From contig CAWCWZ010000045.1 in the NCBI GenBank assembly GCA_963799395.1, forward strand, positions 3,771 through 67,770: a DNA stretch of 64,000 bases. The letters run 5' to 3'. The translations under genes were made by a program, and so were the position numbers. The notes beneath the pieces are model-generated. The model ran no database searches. It had not been told where the DNA came from and was given only the letters and a program-made list of their open reading frames with translations. Shown one piece after another: positions 44,542-54,538 of the stretch (the stretch's first letter is position 1; each line of letters opens with the position of its first letter). Source of the stretch: Bog-752 sp963799395 (GTDB taxonomy: Bacteria; Actinomycetota; Thermoleophilia; UBA2241).

Positions 44542-44961
44542 ATGACGACCGAGCTCTCCCAAGGCCCGGCCCCCGCCGTCGAGCTCCAGGTGGCCTGGCT
44601 GCGACAGCCGCGGCTCCCCCTCCCGTTCGAGGTGAGTCTCGTCCGCGCCACCGCGCATGCCATGCTGGTCGTCCTGCAGGGCGAGGTCGACGCTGACGCG
44701 GCGCCGCGCGTTCGCGACGCCGTCGGAGCCGCCCTCGACGAGGGCGTCCAGGCGATCGTGATCGATCTCGGCGCGGTCTCGCTGATCGACGGCGCCGGGC
44801 TCGGGGTGATCGTCATGGCTGCCCGGCGTCTGGGCCTCGGGGCGGTCGCCGTGGTCCTGCCGCACCCGGGCCTCGTCCGCATCTTCCGAACCTGCGGCCT
44901 CGACCGCCTGCTCGAGATCTACGAGACCCGCGAACAGGCCCTGCACGGACTGCTCAGGTAG
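44542..44961 (+). CDS. STAS-domain protein (anti-sigma factor antagonist-like)
   Basis: 139 residues. The STAS core is clear (MLVVLQGEVDADAAPRVRDA; VIDLGAVSLIDGAGLGVIVM). In SpoIIAA-type antagonists the loop reads D-S-S/T-G-L, with a phosphorylated Ser; here it is IDGAGLG, with no Ser or Thr at the acceptor place. It may therefore be a constitutively active or non-phosphorylatable antagonist, or a STAS protein with another task. ATG 44542 is preferred; GTG 44533 is in frame. Confidence 0.82.
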   Translation: MTTELSQGPAPAVELQVAWLRQPRLPLPFEVSLVRATAHAMLVVLQGEVDADAAPRVRDAVGAALDEGVQAIVIDLGAVSLIDGAGLGVIVMAARRLGLGAVAVVLPHPGLVRIFRTCGLDRLLEIYETREQALHGLLR

Positions 44962-44979
44962 GTGAACCGAAGGGTTCAC
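44962..44979 (+). terminator. Hairpin after the STAS gene
   Basis: GTGAACC and GGTTCAC form a perfect 7-bp stem with a GAAG loop, immediately after the stop codon. No U tract follows, so terminator activity is tentative. Confidence 0.45.
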
Positions 44980-45101
44980 GCCGCCGGCGCAGCGTGCGCA
45001 TGGCCGCCGGTCCCGCTCGTCGTCTGCTAACAAATGCCTGATACTGTACGTATGAAACAAGGCCATGTTGATCCGCATGCGTTCGGGCTTGGGGGGCTGC
45101 C

Positions 45102-46475
45102 ATGACACACCGCTGGGCACTGCTGCTCGGAGTGGCGCTGGCCGTAGTGGTGGCGCTGGCCCTGCCGGCCGGGGCCGCGGCGACGACGCGACCGGCTACT
45201 CATACGCACCCGCTGATCGGTTCGGGACCGACGGGCGGAGTGCGTCCGGCGGTCGGCACTCACGCGTTTGCCGGTACGACGACCACCTCGAGCAACTGGT
45301 CGGGCTACGATGACTCCACCGACGGTCCCTTCACGAGCGTCACCGCCACCTGGGTCCAGCCGCCCGTGCGACCCGCCGGTGCGACCTTCACCGATGCCGC
45401 TTTCTGGGTCGGTCTCGACGGCGACAACTCCGACACAGTGGAGCAGATCGGCACCGAAGGCTACAGCGAAGGCGTAGTCGGCTACGACGCCTGGTATGAG
45501 ATGTATCCGGCCGCCCCCGTCACCATCGGCATGTCGATCCATCCGGGAGACCTGATGACCGGCTCCGTGACGGAATCGGGAGTCTCGACCTTCACCCTGG
45601 AGATCACCGACCAGACCACCGGCAAGTCGTTTCAGACGGTGCAGACGATGAGCGTGGTGCCGCAGCTTGCTTCGGCCGAGGTGATCGCCGAGGCGCCTTC
45701 GGACGACTCCGACGATGTCGTGCGGCTCTCCGATTTCAGCCTGGTCACCTTCAGCGACTGCGCCTTCAACGGCCAGCCGATCGGCGCCTTCAACTGGAAC
45801 CAGATCGACATGACGTCCGACAGCGGAGCGCTCGTCGACCGGGCGTTGGCGTTGAGCCCTGATGGAGCAAGCTTCTCGGTCACCACCGACGTGACCCCGC
45901 CCACGACCACCGTCACGGGCGCCGGTCCGGGCTGGCACGACCGGCCGGTGACCCTGCACTTCAAGGCCGCCGACAATCCCGGCGGCCAGGGAGTCGCCTA
46001 CACCGAGTACTCGCTCGACGGCGGCGTCACCTGGACTCAGGGCAGCTCGGTCACCGTCCCCGCTCCGAGCGATCACTCCGCCGACGGCGCCAACGAGGTC
46101 GTCTACCGTTCTGTCGACAACGTGGGCAACATCGAGCGCAAGCGCGTCTGCACCGTCAACATCGACACGCGCCGCCCGACACCCATCGCCAAGTGGACGG
46201 GCGAGGCGACTCGCGGCGACCGCACAGCGCTGCGCTACTATATCGCCGACCCGCGCCCCGGCAGCCCCACGGCGTCCGTGACGATCAGGATCGTCAATCG
46301 GCACGGCAAGCTCGCGAAGAAGGCCGTGCTTCGCGCGATCAAAGTCGATAGCGCCCAGAGCTACTCATTCGTCTGCCGGCTGCCCAGGGGCAGCTACCGG
46401 TTCACGGTCACGGCCACCGATGCCGCCGGCAACCGCGGGACTAAAGCGGCGGCCAACACGCTGGTCGTGCGCTGA
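45102..46475 (+). CDS. Secreted G1-family (glutamic) endopeptidase with C-terminal beta modules
   Basis: 457 residues. Signal peptide (LLLGVALAVVVALALPAGAA), then a peptidase A4/G1 domain (about 60-250): SSNWSGYDD, FWVGLDGDNSDTVEQIGTEG, YDAWYEMYP and ASAEVIAEAP. The family uses a Gln-Glu dyad; the Glu in the last motif and the Gln in VEQIG are the likely pair. An OmpL47-like module (TEYSLDGGVTWTQGSSVTVP) and a small beta domain (SVTIRIVNRHGKLAKKAVLR) follow. It probably degrades protein outside the cell. The same two C-terminal modules recur in the next gene. Confidence 0.85.
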   Translation: MTHRWALLLGVALAVVVALALPAGAAATTRPATHTHPLIGSGPTGGVRPAVGTHAFAGTTTTSSNWSGYDDSTDGPFTSVTATWVQPPVRPAGATFTDAAFWVGLDGDNSDTVEQIGTEGYSEGVVGYDAWYEMYPAAPVTIGMSIHPGDLMTGSVTESGVSTFTLEITDQTTGKSFQTVQTMSVVPQLASAEVIAEAPSDDSDDVVRLSDFSLVTFSDCAFNGQPIGAFNWNQIDMTSDSGALVDRALALSPDGASFSVTTDVTPPTTTVTGAGPGWHDRPVTLHFKAADNPGGQGVAYTEYSLDGGVTWTQGSSVTVPAPSDHSADGANEVVYRSVDNVGNIERKRVCTVNIDTRRPTPIAKWTGEATRGDRTALRYYIADPRPGSPTASVTIRIVNRHGKLAKKAVLRAIKVDSAQSYSFVCRLPRGSYRFTVTATDAAGNRGTKAAANTLVVR

Positions 46476-46543
46476 TGCGCCGGGCATCCGGAGTGCCGGC
46501 GTCATCTCTTCTTCGTCACAGGGGCAATCGCGGGGGTCTGGCC

Positions 46544-49353
46544 ATGAAACGCAAGTGTGTTGTTCTGTGCATCGCCCTGGCGCTCGCCTTCATGGCGGCG
46601 TCGGCCACCTCCGCCCTGGCGCTCGTGCCCGACGGCACGCAGGGCTGGTTCTGGCAGATGCCGCAGCCGGCCGGCGGCGTCGACGGACTGAGCGCTCTTG
46701 CCTTTCCCGACGTGGGCAATATCTGGACGGTCGGCGCCGGCGGTCTCATCCTGCACAGCACCGACGGGGGGGTCACCTGGTCGGCCCAGCCAACGGGTAC
46801 CGACGCCGACCTCTGGTCCGTGAGCTTCCCAGACGACCAGCACGGCTGCGCCTGTGGCGGGTCGGTGTCGGGGCCTGGCGGTGTGATCGTGGCCACCACC
46901 GACGGCGGCGCCACCTGGGTCGACAAGACCCCGAGTGGCCTGACCGAGTCGCTCACCAACGCGAGCTTCGTCAGCGCCACGCACGGCTGGATCGGCACGA
47001 CCGGCGGCGAGATCCTCAAGACCACCAACGGTGGAGCCGACTGGACGCACGAAAAGGTCAAGTCGCTCTACCGCAACTCGCCTTTTGGGTCGTACTTCGC
47101 CGGTTACCGCACGATCGACTTCGTCGGCGCCAGTCGAGGTTGGGCAGGCGGAGGGGACGGCCAGATCTGGACGACGGCGAACGGTGGCAAGACCTGGACG
47201 CCTGTCTTCAGTGGCCTGACGCCAGACATGGTCGTCACGCAGGTCGACTTCATCGACGCCGGTCCATGGCTGGGTGCTGGCCCAGTCACTGGAGACCGGA
47301 ATGTCAAAGGTGATCGCGACAAGGGACGGCGGTCTTTTGTGGCGCACGGTCGCGACGGGCGACTGGACGGTGGGCGAGATCGACGCGACGAGCGCCTCGA
47401 GCGTCTGGCTCCTTGACGGCGGCTACTCGAGTTTCGCGGCATTCAACGACTACTTCGGCTTCTTCGGTGGCGTCGGGCAGGTCACGGTGCAGCACAGCAG
47501 TGACGGCGGCCTGCATTGGCAGAGCTCGTCTGTAGGCTCGCCGTTTGCCATGGGCGCCATAGCGGCTCGTGGCAACGTGGTCTGTGCGGTGGGCGATGGC
47601 ATCCTCACCTCGAGTGACGCCGGTAAGGACTGGCAGTCGGCGACCTCGGGCCAGGAGTACTACTTCACGGCCGCCACGGCGCTCTCCGCCGGCGACATCT
47701 GGGCGGTCGATGCCTCGGGCGCCCTGCTGCACAGCGAGGACGGCTCGCACTGGGTCGAGCAAGCCAGCCCGATGCGCTGGGCGAACACTCTGTATGGCGT
47801 CAGCTTCCCCGATGCGGAGCACGGCTGGATCGTGGGCACCGACGAGAGTGGCGAAGGTTCCGGTGTGATCCTCCACACCAGTGATGGTGGTGCGACCTGG
47901 GGCGTCCAGGCCTCCAACCTGTCGGGCGAACTGGTCGGCGTCGACTTCGTCGACGACCTCAACGGCTGGGCGATCAGCGACGACAACTACGGCTCCGGCC
48001 TCAACGCGCCCTTGACCGTAGAGCATACGACCGACGGTGGCGTGACCTGGGTGCCGCAGTACGTGTACGGCAATGCCGACCTGTTCGCGCTCGACTTCGT
48101 CAGCCCCACGACCGGCTGGGTGACCGGCGACTACCTGCCCTCGGAGAACAGCGACGGGGTGCCGGGGATCTTCACCACGACGAACGCCGGCCTGACCTGG
48201 AGCAAGGAGAAGCTGCCCAGCGGCGCCCCCGACATGACCGGGCTGCAGTTCCTCGATGCCCACGACGGCTGGGCGGTCGGCACGAGCTACGACCAGGATG
48301 ACCGCGCCTCGCAGACCTGGGTGCTGCACACGACCGACGGCGGCAAGACCTGGGTACGCCTGGCGGGCCTCGACGACAGCCTCGCCGAGACCTTGCACTT
48401 CAGCGATGCCGACGACGGCTGGCTCGGCGGCCTGAACGGCGTCTACGCCACGACCGACGGCGGGGCGAGCTGGCAGCAGGTGGCCGGAGGCTACGGCGTC
48501 ACGACGATCGCCGCCACCGACGCCGACCATGTCTGGGCCTTCGGCGACGGCTTCCTGATCTCGCCGCTCACCGCGAGCGGCACGACTGCCGCCCCGGTGA
48601 CGCTCGTCAATGACTACGACTCATGGTATCGCGAACCGGCCAGCATCAACCTGTCGGTCAACGACATCGGCGGCTCCGGCGTGAAGTCGACGACCTACTC
48701 GACCGACGACGGCGCCACCTGGGAGTCCGGCGCCAGCGTCGCCATCGACGCGCCCGCGGACCACTCCAACGACGGCTACCACACCATCCTCTACCGTTCC
48801 ACCGACAATGCCGGAAACCAGGAACAGACCGAGAGTCTCGGCGTCGGCATCGACACCCTCGGTCCGGCCTGTTCCGTGCCTCGGCCGAGCCTGGTCGACG
48901 CCGGCAAGCCGGGCATCCTCTACTTCATGGCAAGCGATGCCGGGAGCGATGTCGCACGCGCCACGATCAGCATCGTGAACTCACACGGTCACGTCCTGCG
49001 TCGGTTCGTCGAGCGGGCCGGCAACTGGGACTACGGGGAGGCGTTGCCGTACTACTACCTGCGCTTCAGGTGCACAGCTCAAGCCGGGCACCTACCGCGT
49101 CGAGGTACGAGCGACGGACTGGGCCGGCAACCCGCAGGTCGTCGCCGGTCGCGGCCTCTTGCGCGTGGTGCGCTCCGGCGCCCCCAGGTTCCATGCTCCT
49201 CCCTGGCCTGCCGGCCTGCCGGCCAGCTCGACAGGCTTCTTCAGTCGCCTCAGCCACAGCCTGGAGGCGCGGCGGCTGCTGCGTCTGCGCGTCTCACTGC
49301 CGGGGGGCTCGAGGGTGCCGCTTCTGGCACAGATGGGCAAGCTGAAGCGATAG
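46544..49353 (+). CDS. Secreted Ycf48-like beta-propeller protein (frameshifted)
   Basis: About 935 residues. Signal peptide (KCVVLCIALALAFMAASATS), then about 13 Ycf48/BNR-type repeats recognised by TDGGxTW cores (STDGGVTW, TTDGGATW, TTNAGLTW, TTDGGKTW) alternating with HGW-type strands. An OmpL47-like module (STDDGATWESGASVAID) and a beta domain (RATISIVNSHGHVLRR) close it. Frame changes near 47290 and 49075; the tail resumes as YRVEVRATDWAGNPQVVAGR and ends at 49353. In cyanobacteria and plants Ycf48 assists photosystem II; here it must do something else, probably scaffolding or binding on the cell surface. It shares modules with the preceding peptidase. Confidence 0.8.
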
Positions 49354-49400
49354 CCGGAGACGCCTGGGTGCCCGGCCGGGACTCGTGAGAGGAGGCGGTG

Positions 49401-49798
49401 GTGAACAAGGTTGTGGTGCGGCTTGCTGACGGTCGCATGATCAAGGGCCAGACGTCGGACTTCGTCCCGGCGAAGGACTCCTTCCACGTGAGCGAGGCCG
49501 CGGCGGCAGCGGGGACAAGCCCCTCGAGATCCAGATGAAGGAGTTGAAGGCGATCTTCTTCGTCAAGGACCTCACCGGCGATCCGCAGCACGCGGAACGC
49601 AACGAGTTCGATCCCGCCCACCCGTCGGTCGGGCGCCGCATCAGGGTGGAGTTCGCCGACGGCGAGGTGCTCGTCGGCACGACGCAGGCCTATCAGCCCA
49701 ACCGCCCGGGTTTCTTTCTCGAGCCGGCCGACGACGGGTCGAACATCGAGCGTTGCTACGTGGTGGCGGCCGCAACCCGGCAGGTGACGTTCATCTAG
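49401..49798 (+). CDS. Conserved hypothetical protein, DUF6982-like (frameshifted)
   Basis: About 132 residues. GTG 49401 follows GAGAGGAGG. The N-terminal half (KVVVRLADGRMIKGQTSDFV) and the later MKELKAIFFVKDLTGDPQH segment are in different frames, broken near 49510. The pattern of a beta-rich domain ending in KAIFFVKD resembles a family found in many PilZ-like and unknown proteins. A second half (VGRRIRVEFADGEVLVGTTQ) looks like a repeat of the same unit. Function unknown; the family name is from memory and unverified. Confidence 0.6.
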
Positions 49799-49904
49799 CC
49801 GGCCGCGGCAGATAGCGCGGCTTCCGCCCAGCCGAGCCGCCCCCGAACGCGGGCATGCCGCGGGCGTTCATTTGCGCGGACTCCCGTGGGTCGCCGAGTG
49901 ACTC

Positions 49905-50126
49905 CTACTCTTTGCCGGACAGCATCCAGGCCCCCAGGAAGCACACGATGCCGACGATCAGTGCCGCCAGGCCGTGCTTGACGTGCTTATGGGCGGAGCC
50001 GGCGAGGTGTCCGGGGAAGAAGCTGGGGAGTGAGCCGGCAGGCGTCACCCAGTAGTAGACGGCGAGCGCGACCAGCGCGAAGCCGATGATGATGAGAAGG
50101 ACCATGAGCATCCTCGACCTGTTCAT
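49905..50126 (-). CDS. Small two-helix membrane protein
   Basis: 73 residues from ATG 50126, with AAGGGAGACGGGA just upstream. Two hydrophobic helices (MLVVL-type LLIIIGFALVALAVYYW and GLAALIVGIVCFLGAWML) are joined by a His-containing loop (FPGHLAGSAHKHVKH). I do not recognise the family. It is likely transcribed with the upstream nitroreductase gene. Confidence 0.65.
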   Translation of the reverse strand: MNRSRMLMVLLIIIGFALVALAVYYWVTPAGSLPSFFPGHLAGSAHKHVKHGLAALIVGIVCFLGAWMLSGKE

Positions 50127-50179
50127 TCCCGTCTCCCTTGCGTGGCTTGCTCCAATCTTCGCTCCGCGATCCGAACGAC

Positions 50180-50800
50180 CTAGTCGAGCCAGGTCGTCAC
50201 GCTGCCGGCGTCGGGGGTCGCCCGTGCCTCGGGGGGCTGTGCGGGCACCCCGATGGCGCAGCCGTTGAGCGCATGCTCGCCTGGCGGCAGGCCGAGGACC
50301 TCGCAGAACGCGGGATCGTCGCCCATCATCGTGGTCACCGAGACCAGGTGCATGCCAAGCCCCAGGGCCGTGGCCATGAGCCACATGTTCTCCAGGGCGT
50401 GGGCCAGTGACTGGGGGGCGGCCAGCCCCTGACGTTCGGCGACCACGACGTAGTAGGGGGCGGTGCCGACGCCGGGGATGCGTCCCTCGGCGACCGGCTC
50501 CAGGCGAGCGCGCAGCGCGGCCGGCGTCGCGGGCGCCGCGAGCGCCTGCTGAGCGTGGTCCTGGATCGCCCGGGCGGCTGCGCTCAGCGCGGCGCTCGCC
50601 GGTGAGAGCACGAAGAAGCGCCGGTCGAGCACTCCCCCGGGACTCATGGCGGCGGCATAGGGCGCCGCCAGGCCGGCGGCGATGATCCGTTCGAGGTCTT
50701 TGCGGGCCGGCATCGCCTCAGAGAAGCTGCGCACGGAACGCCGCCCGGCGATGACGTTGCTGAGGACCCTGGCGGTCCCTTCGTCCGGTGATGGGCTCAT
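50180..50800 (-). CDS. Nitroreductase-family flavoprotein
   Basis: 206 residues. Flavin-binding start RRSVRSFSEAMPARKDLERI, then VVVAERQG and ALENMWLMATALGLGMHLVS, a typical nitroreductase C-terminal region. It uses FMN and NAD(P)H on an unknown substrate. ATG 50800 has a GGAGG Shine-Dalgarno. The TMMGDDPAFCEVLGLPPGEH region is normal for the family. Confidence 0.83.
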   Translation of the reverse strand: MSPSPDEGTARVLSNVIAGRRSVRSFSEAMPARKDLERIIAAGLAAPYAAAMSPGGVLDRRFFVLSPASAALSAAARAIQDHAQQALAAPATPAALRARLEPVAEGRIPGVGTAPYYVVVAERQGLAAPQSLAHALENMWLMATALGLGMHLVSVTTMMGDDPAFCEVLGLPPGEHALNGCAIGVPAQPPEARATPDAGSVTTWLD

Positions 50801-51085
50801 CGTGCCTCCCGCGTCTCGACTTCGCCGACCACGTCGGCGATTCGCCGCCAAGACTACCAACCCGCTCGTCAGACGGCGACCGCGTTCGACGCGAAGCCGC
50901 CCGGTGGGTCGGAGCCTGAGGAACCATACACGGGGCGACCGATACTTTTCGGCGTAACTCCCGTCTAATCGACCAACAATGGCCGATCAGCTCAGCCGGG
51001 ACGGGAACGCATGGCATCTCTGGGGCAGGCTCTCAAGGCGGGCAGCGCTCTGCCGCGCAGCCGTCTGCTGTGGGAGACTGGCCTG

Positions 51086-51631
51086 GTGATGGAGACGGCG
51101 GAGAGCGACGCGCAGCTGAAGGCGGCGAGACGGGGGGATGGCGACGCCTTCGTCGAGCTCTTCATGGCGCACGAGCGTCGCCTGCGACTGCTGGCCTTCG
51201 GCGTGCTGCGCGACGCCGACCTGGTCGACGACGCTCTGCAGGAGACGGCCTTGCGCGCCTTCCGCTCGCTGCGCAGGTTCCGCGGCGAGGCCGCCATCGG
51301 CACCTGGCTGCACCGCATCGCGCTCCGCGCCTGCCTGGACATGATGGCCGACACGAAGCGCCAGGTCGCGCTGGCACAGCGCGCCCGACCCAGCGAGCCC
51401 GCCGCCGACCCCGACGCGGCACTCGACGACCAGACACGACTGGCCGGGGCGCTGGCGCAGCTCTCGCCGCAGCAGCGCTCGGTCGTGGTCGTGGTGCTGC
51501 AGCTCGGCTTCGACCTGCAAAGCGCGGCGACGATCCTCGCGATCCCGCGCGGCACCGTCGCCTCCCGTCTGTACGCCGCGCGCCAGGCGCTGATGACGGC
51601 GCTTCTTCCCAAGGAGGAACGACATGCCTGA
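51086..51631 (+). CDS. ECF-type RNA polymerase sigma factor
   Basis: 181 residues from GTG 51086, supported by GGGAG upstream; ATG 51089 or 51011 are alternatives. Region 2 (ADLVDDALQETALRAFRSLR; AAIGTWLHRIALRACLDMM) and region 4 (LSPQQRSVVVVVLQLGFDLQ; GTVASRLYAARQAL) are clear. It overlaps the next gene by 8 bp, as sigma/anti-sigma pairs often do. A GGAAC motif at 50920-50924 could be an ECF-type -35, possibly for autoregulation. Confidence 0.9.
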   Translation: MMETAESDAQLKAARRGDGDAFVELFMAHERRLRLLAFGVLRDADLVDDALQETALRAFRSLRRFRGEAAIGTWLHRIALRACLDMMADTKRQVALAQRARPSEPAADPDAALDDQTRLAGALAQLSPQQRSVVVVVLQLGFDLQSAATILAIPRGTVASRLYAARQALMTALLPKEERHA

Positions 51632-52216
51632 GATCCCCGACGAGCTGGCCGCCGGCCTGCTGGAGCTCGCCGAGCGCGAGGCCCCCTCGGCTGGCCCGCG
51701 TTTCGAGGCCGGGCTGCGGCAGGCGCTGCGCTGGGAGCAGCGTCGCCGTCGCACGCCAGAGGCGCTGGCTGGTGCTCGGAGGGTGTCTGATCGCTCTGTG
51801 GTCGCGCTGGGAGTCGCCCTGGCGCTGCCGGCACCGCTCGCTACCTGCCGCTGCCGGTCGGCCAGAGGCTGCGCAGCCTCGACGCACAGACCAGCGACCT
51901 CCAGGCCAGGCTCGCTGCCCAGGCAGCCGTCCAGACAAGTCTGCTCCAGCAACTGTCGGCGCTGGCCTCACCCACCGACAGGCGCCGGCCCGTCGCTCGG
52001 CATCGCACGACAACGCCGCCGCGGACCGCTGCCCCCGCACCGAAGAGCTGGTCGCCCGGCTGGGCCTGGGTGCGCCCCACAGCCGCGCCGAGCCCCGGCA
52101 TCGCAGGTCCGGTCGAGTCTTCACCGCTGGGGTCGCATTCGAGTTCATCGTCGCCAAGTCCCACACCGACGGCGACGCCGACGCCGACGCCCACGGCGAC
52201 GCCGACGTCACCGTGA
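51624..52216 (+). CDS. Membrane protein coupled to the sigma factor, putative anti-sigma (frameshifted)
   Basis: About 197 residues. A cytoplasmic start (EIPDELAAGLLELAEREAPS) with a Trp/Arg-rich end precedes one transmembrane helix (WLVLGGCLIALW...LGVALALP, read across frames). An extracellular coiled coil (LDAQTSDLQARLAAQAAVQT) and a Pro/Thr tail (PTPTATPTPTPTATPTSP) close it. Frame changes between 51740 and 51850. No zinc anti-sigma motif is seen. The role is inferred from the 8-bp overlap with the sigma gene and from topology. Confidence 0.6.
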
Positions 52217-52264
52217 CCGTGTCCCTGTGCGACCGGGTCCTTCTGGAGCGGAAAGGACGCTGAG

Positions 52265-54406
52265 ATGAGAACCTCGGTCCGTCGTCTGCTGCTGCTCGCG
52301 CTTGCGGTCGCCTGTGATCGCCACGGCCACCGGCGCGATCATGGTTGCTCCCGCTGCGCCGCCGCGTTCACCTCGCCCGACGGCCTGTGGACCTGGTCGC
52401 GGCCCCTGCCGTTCGGCTACCCGGCGATGCCATCTCGGCGCCGGCGTCCGGCGAGCTGTTCGTCGCAACCACCGTGAGCGACCTCCTGGTCACCACCGAC
52501 GGTGGAACGAGCTGGGGCTGGAGTGGCCCCGCCTCGGCCCTCTCGACCGGTAACGGCGGCTGGCAGTGGCAGAACCCCTTGCCCCAGGGCAACGGCTACG
52601 AGGGCGGCTGGTTTCTCGACGCCAAGTACGGCTGGCTCGTCGGCGGCGGTTGCATTTTCCACACCTCGAACGGCGGCTTGAGCCTGACCAGGCAGGCGCA
52701 GCATCGGGTCTCCTTCAAAGCCATCACCTTCGTCGACACCCTGCACGGCTGGGCGGTAGGCTACCCCGCCGACGCGAGAACCGGCAGGGTAGTGATCTAC
52801 CGCACGACCAACGGCGGCAGGGCGTGGGTCCGTGTGCCCGTCGCGCGTGCCGGGGGCATCGACTCCGTGAGCTTCGCAAACGCGAAGGTGGGCTGGGCGG
52901 TTTCGGGCAGGGCCGTGTTGCACACCGTCGACGGTGGCCTCCAGTGGTCCGTGCGCACCATGCTGGCGCGCGGCAAGCTCCATTGCGTGCAGGCGCTGAG
53001 CACGCGGTTGGTATGGGTCTCCGGCACGGCCAACACCCTCCTGCGCACCGTCGACGGAGGAGCGACCTGGAACGTCTCCATGGCGGCACCGCCCCCCAGA
53101 ACCTGACCGGCATGTGCTTCACGAGCCGGGGCACGGGGTGGGTCTCGGGCGGCGGCGTGCTCAGCCACACCACCGACGGCTGCGCCCACTGGACGAGCCA
53201 GCTCTCGGTCCGCCCCACGGTCATCGGGCTGGCGTTCGCCGACTCACGGAACGGCTGGGCGATCGCCGGCGACGTCTACCACACGACCAACGGGGGCGCC
53301 CAGTGGTTGCGGCAGACAGCCGCCCAGCAGGCCACCTGGGGCTTTGCGCTCACCCCCTCGAACGCCGTCATCGGCCTCAGGATGCCGTACGGCTCGAGTC
53401 TGAGCCGCACGTCCGACGGGGGCGCCACCTGGCAGTCGAGCACACGGGCGACCGACGGCTACTTCGGCAGCCTCTCTACGCTGCAGTTCGTCGACGCCGC
53501 CACCGGCTGGGCGGCCGGCGAGGCCGGCGAGATCCTCGCGACGACAGACGGCGGCGTCGCCTGGTCCGCACAGGCGTCGAACGTCGCCCAGAACCTCAAA
53601 GATGTCGACTTCATCGACGCCGACGACGGCTGGTCGGTCGGCGATCAGGGCGTCATCGTGCACACCACCGATGGTGGCGCCACGTGGGCGCCGCAGACCT
53701 CAGGCGTGGCCGACGACCTCGCCGGTGTGACGTTCGTCGACGCGCAACGGGGTTGGGTGGTCGGAGGCAACCGTCAATGAGGCCGGACCATCCGGTACGG
53801 GTGTCATCCTCGCCACAACCGACGGAGGCGCGGACTGGACCAGGCAGACGACGCCGGTCCCCGACGCCGTGCTCAACGACGTCGCCTTCGCCGACGTCCT
53901 GCACGGCTGGGCCGTCGGCGAGATCCTGGGAGACACCGGCGACCAACGTCACCGTGATCCTGGCGACCACGAACGGGGGCGCCACCTGGACCAGGCAGTT
54001 CTCGTACAGTCCTCCCTTCACCGGCAACACGAGTGACGGCGAGCTGCGCGCCATCGCCTGCATCGACGCCAGACATCTCGTCGCCGTCGGTTACGACTAC
54101 GCCTACTGCGAGATCTTCCGCACGTCGAACGGCGGCAAGACGTGGACGAGGTCCGCGCAACATCTGTGGCCTGAAGGCCTGCAGCCCGACCTGACCGACG
54201 TCGTCTTCACCGATGCCGTGCACGGCTGGGCCGTGGGCGACGGCACGGTCATCAGGACGACGAACGGCGGCGTCACCTGGACGAAGCAGTCGGTCGGCAC
54301 AGACCTCAGTCTCGACGCCCTGAGCTTCGTGAGCCGCACGCATGGATGGGTGGCCGGTCAGAACGCCGACATCCTCACGACGACGACCGCCGGCAACGCG
54401 CCCTAG
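52265..54406 (+). CDS. Second secreted Ycf48-like propeller protein (frameshifted)
   Basis: About 713 residues. A signal peptide start (RTSVRRLLLLALAV) is broken by frame changes near 52315 and 52420. About 14 repeats follow with cores such as TTDGGTSW, TTNGGRAW, TVDGGATW, TTDGGVAW and TTNGGVTW, alternating with HGWAVG-type strands. Further breaks lie near 53095, 53780 and 53935. It is probably one or two beta-propellers outside the cell. It is third in the sigma / membrane-protein set, so it may be a surface sensor or a target of that sigma factor. Confidence 0.78.
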
Positions 54407-54538
54407 GCGTTCGCGAGCCGCGACCCTGGCGGTCGCAAGCCGACATGTGATCGCGTTCGCGCCGGGCGCCGGGGCCGATCGATTCGTCATCGCCGTCGCC
54501 GTCGGCTACGCTTACCCAGATGTGCGAAGGAGAAGCCC

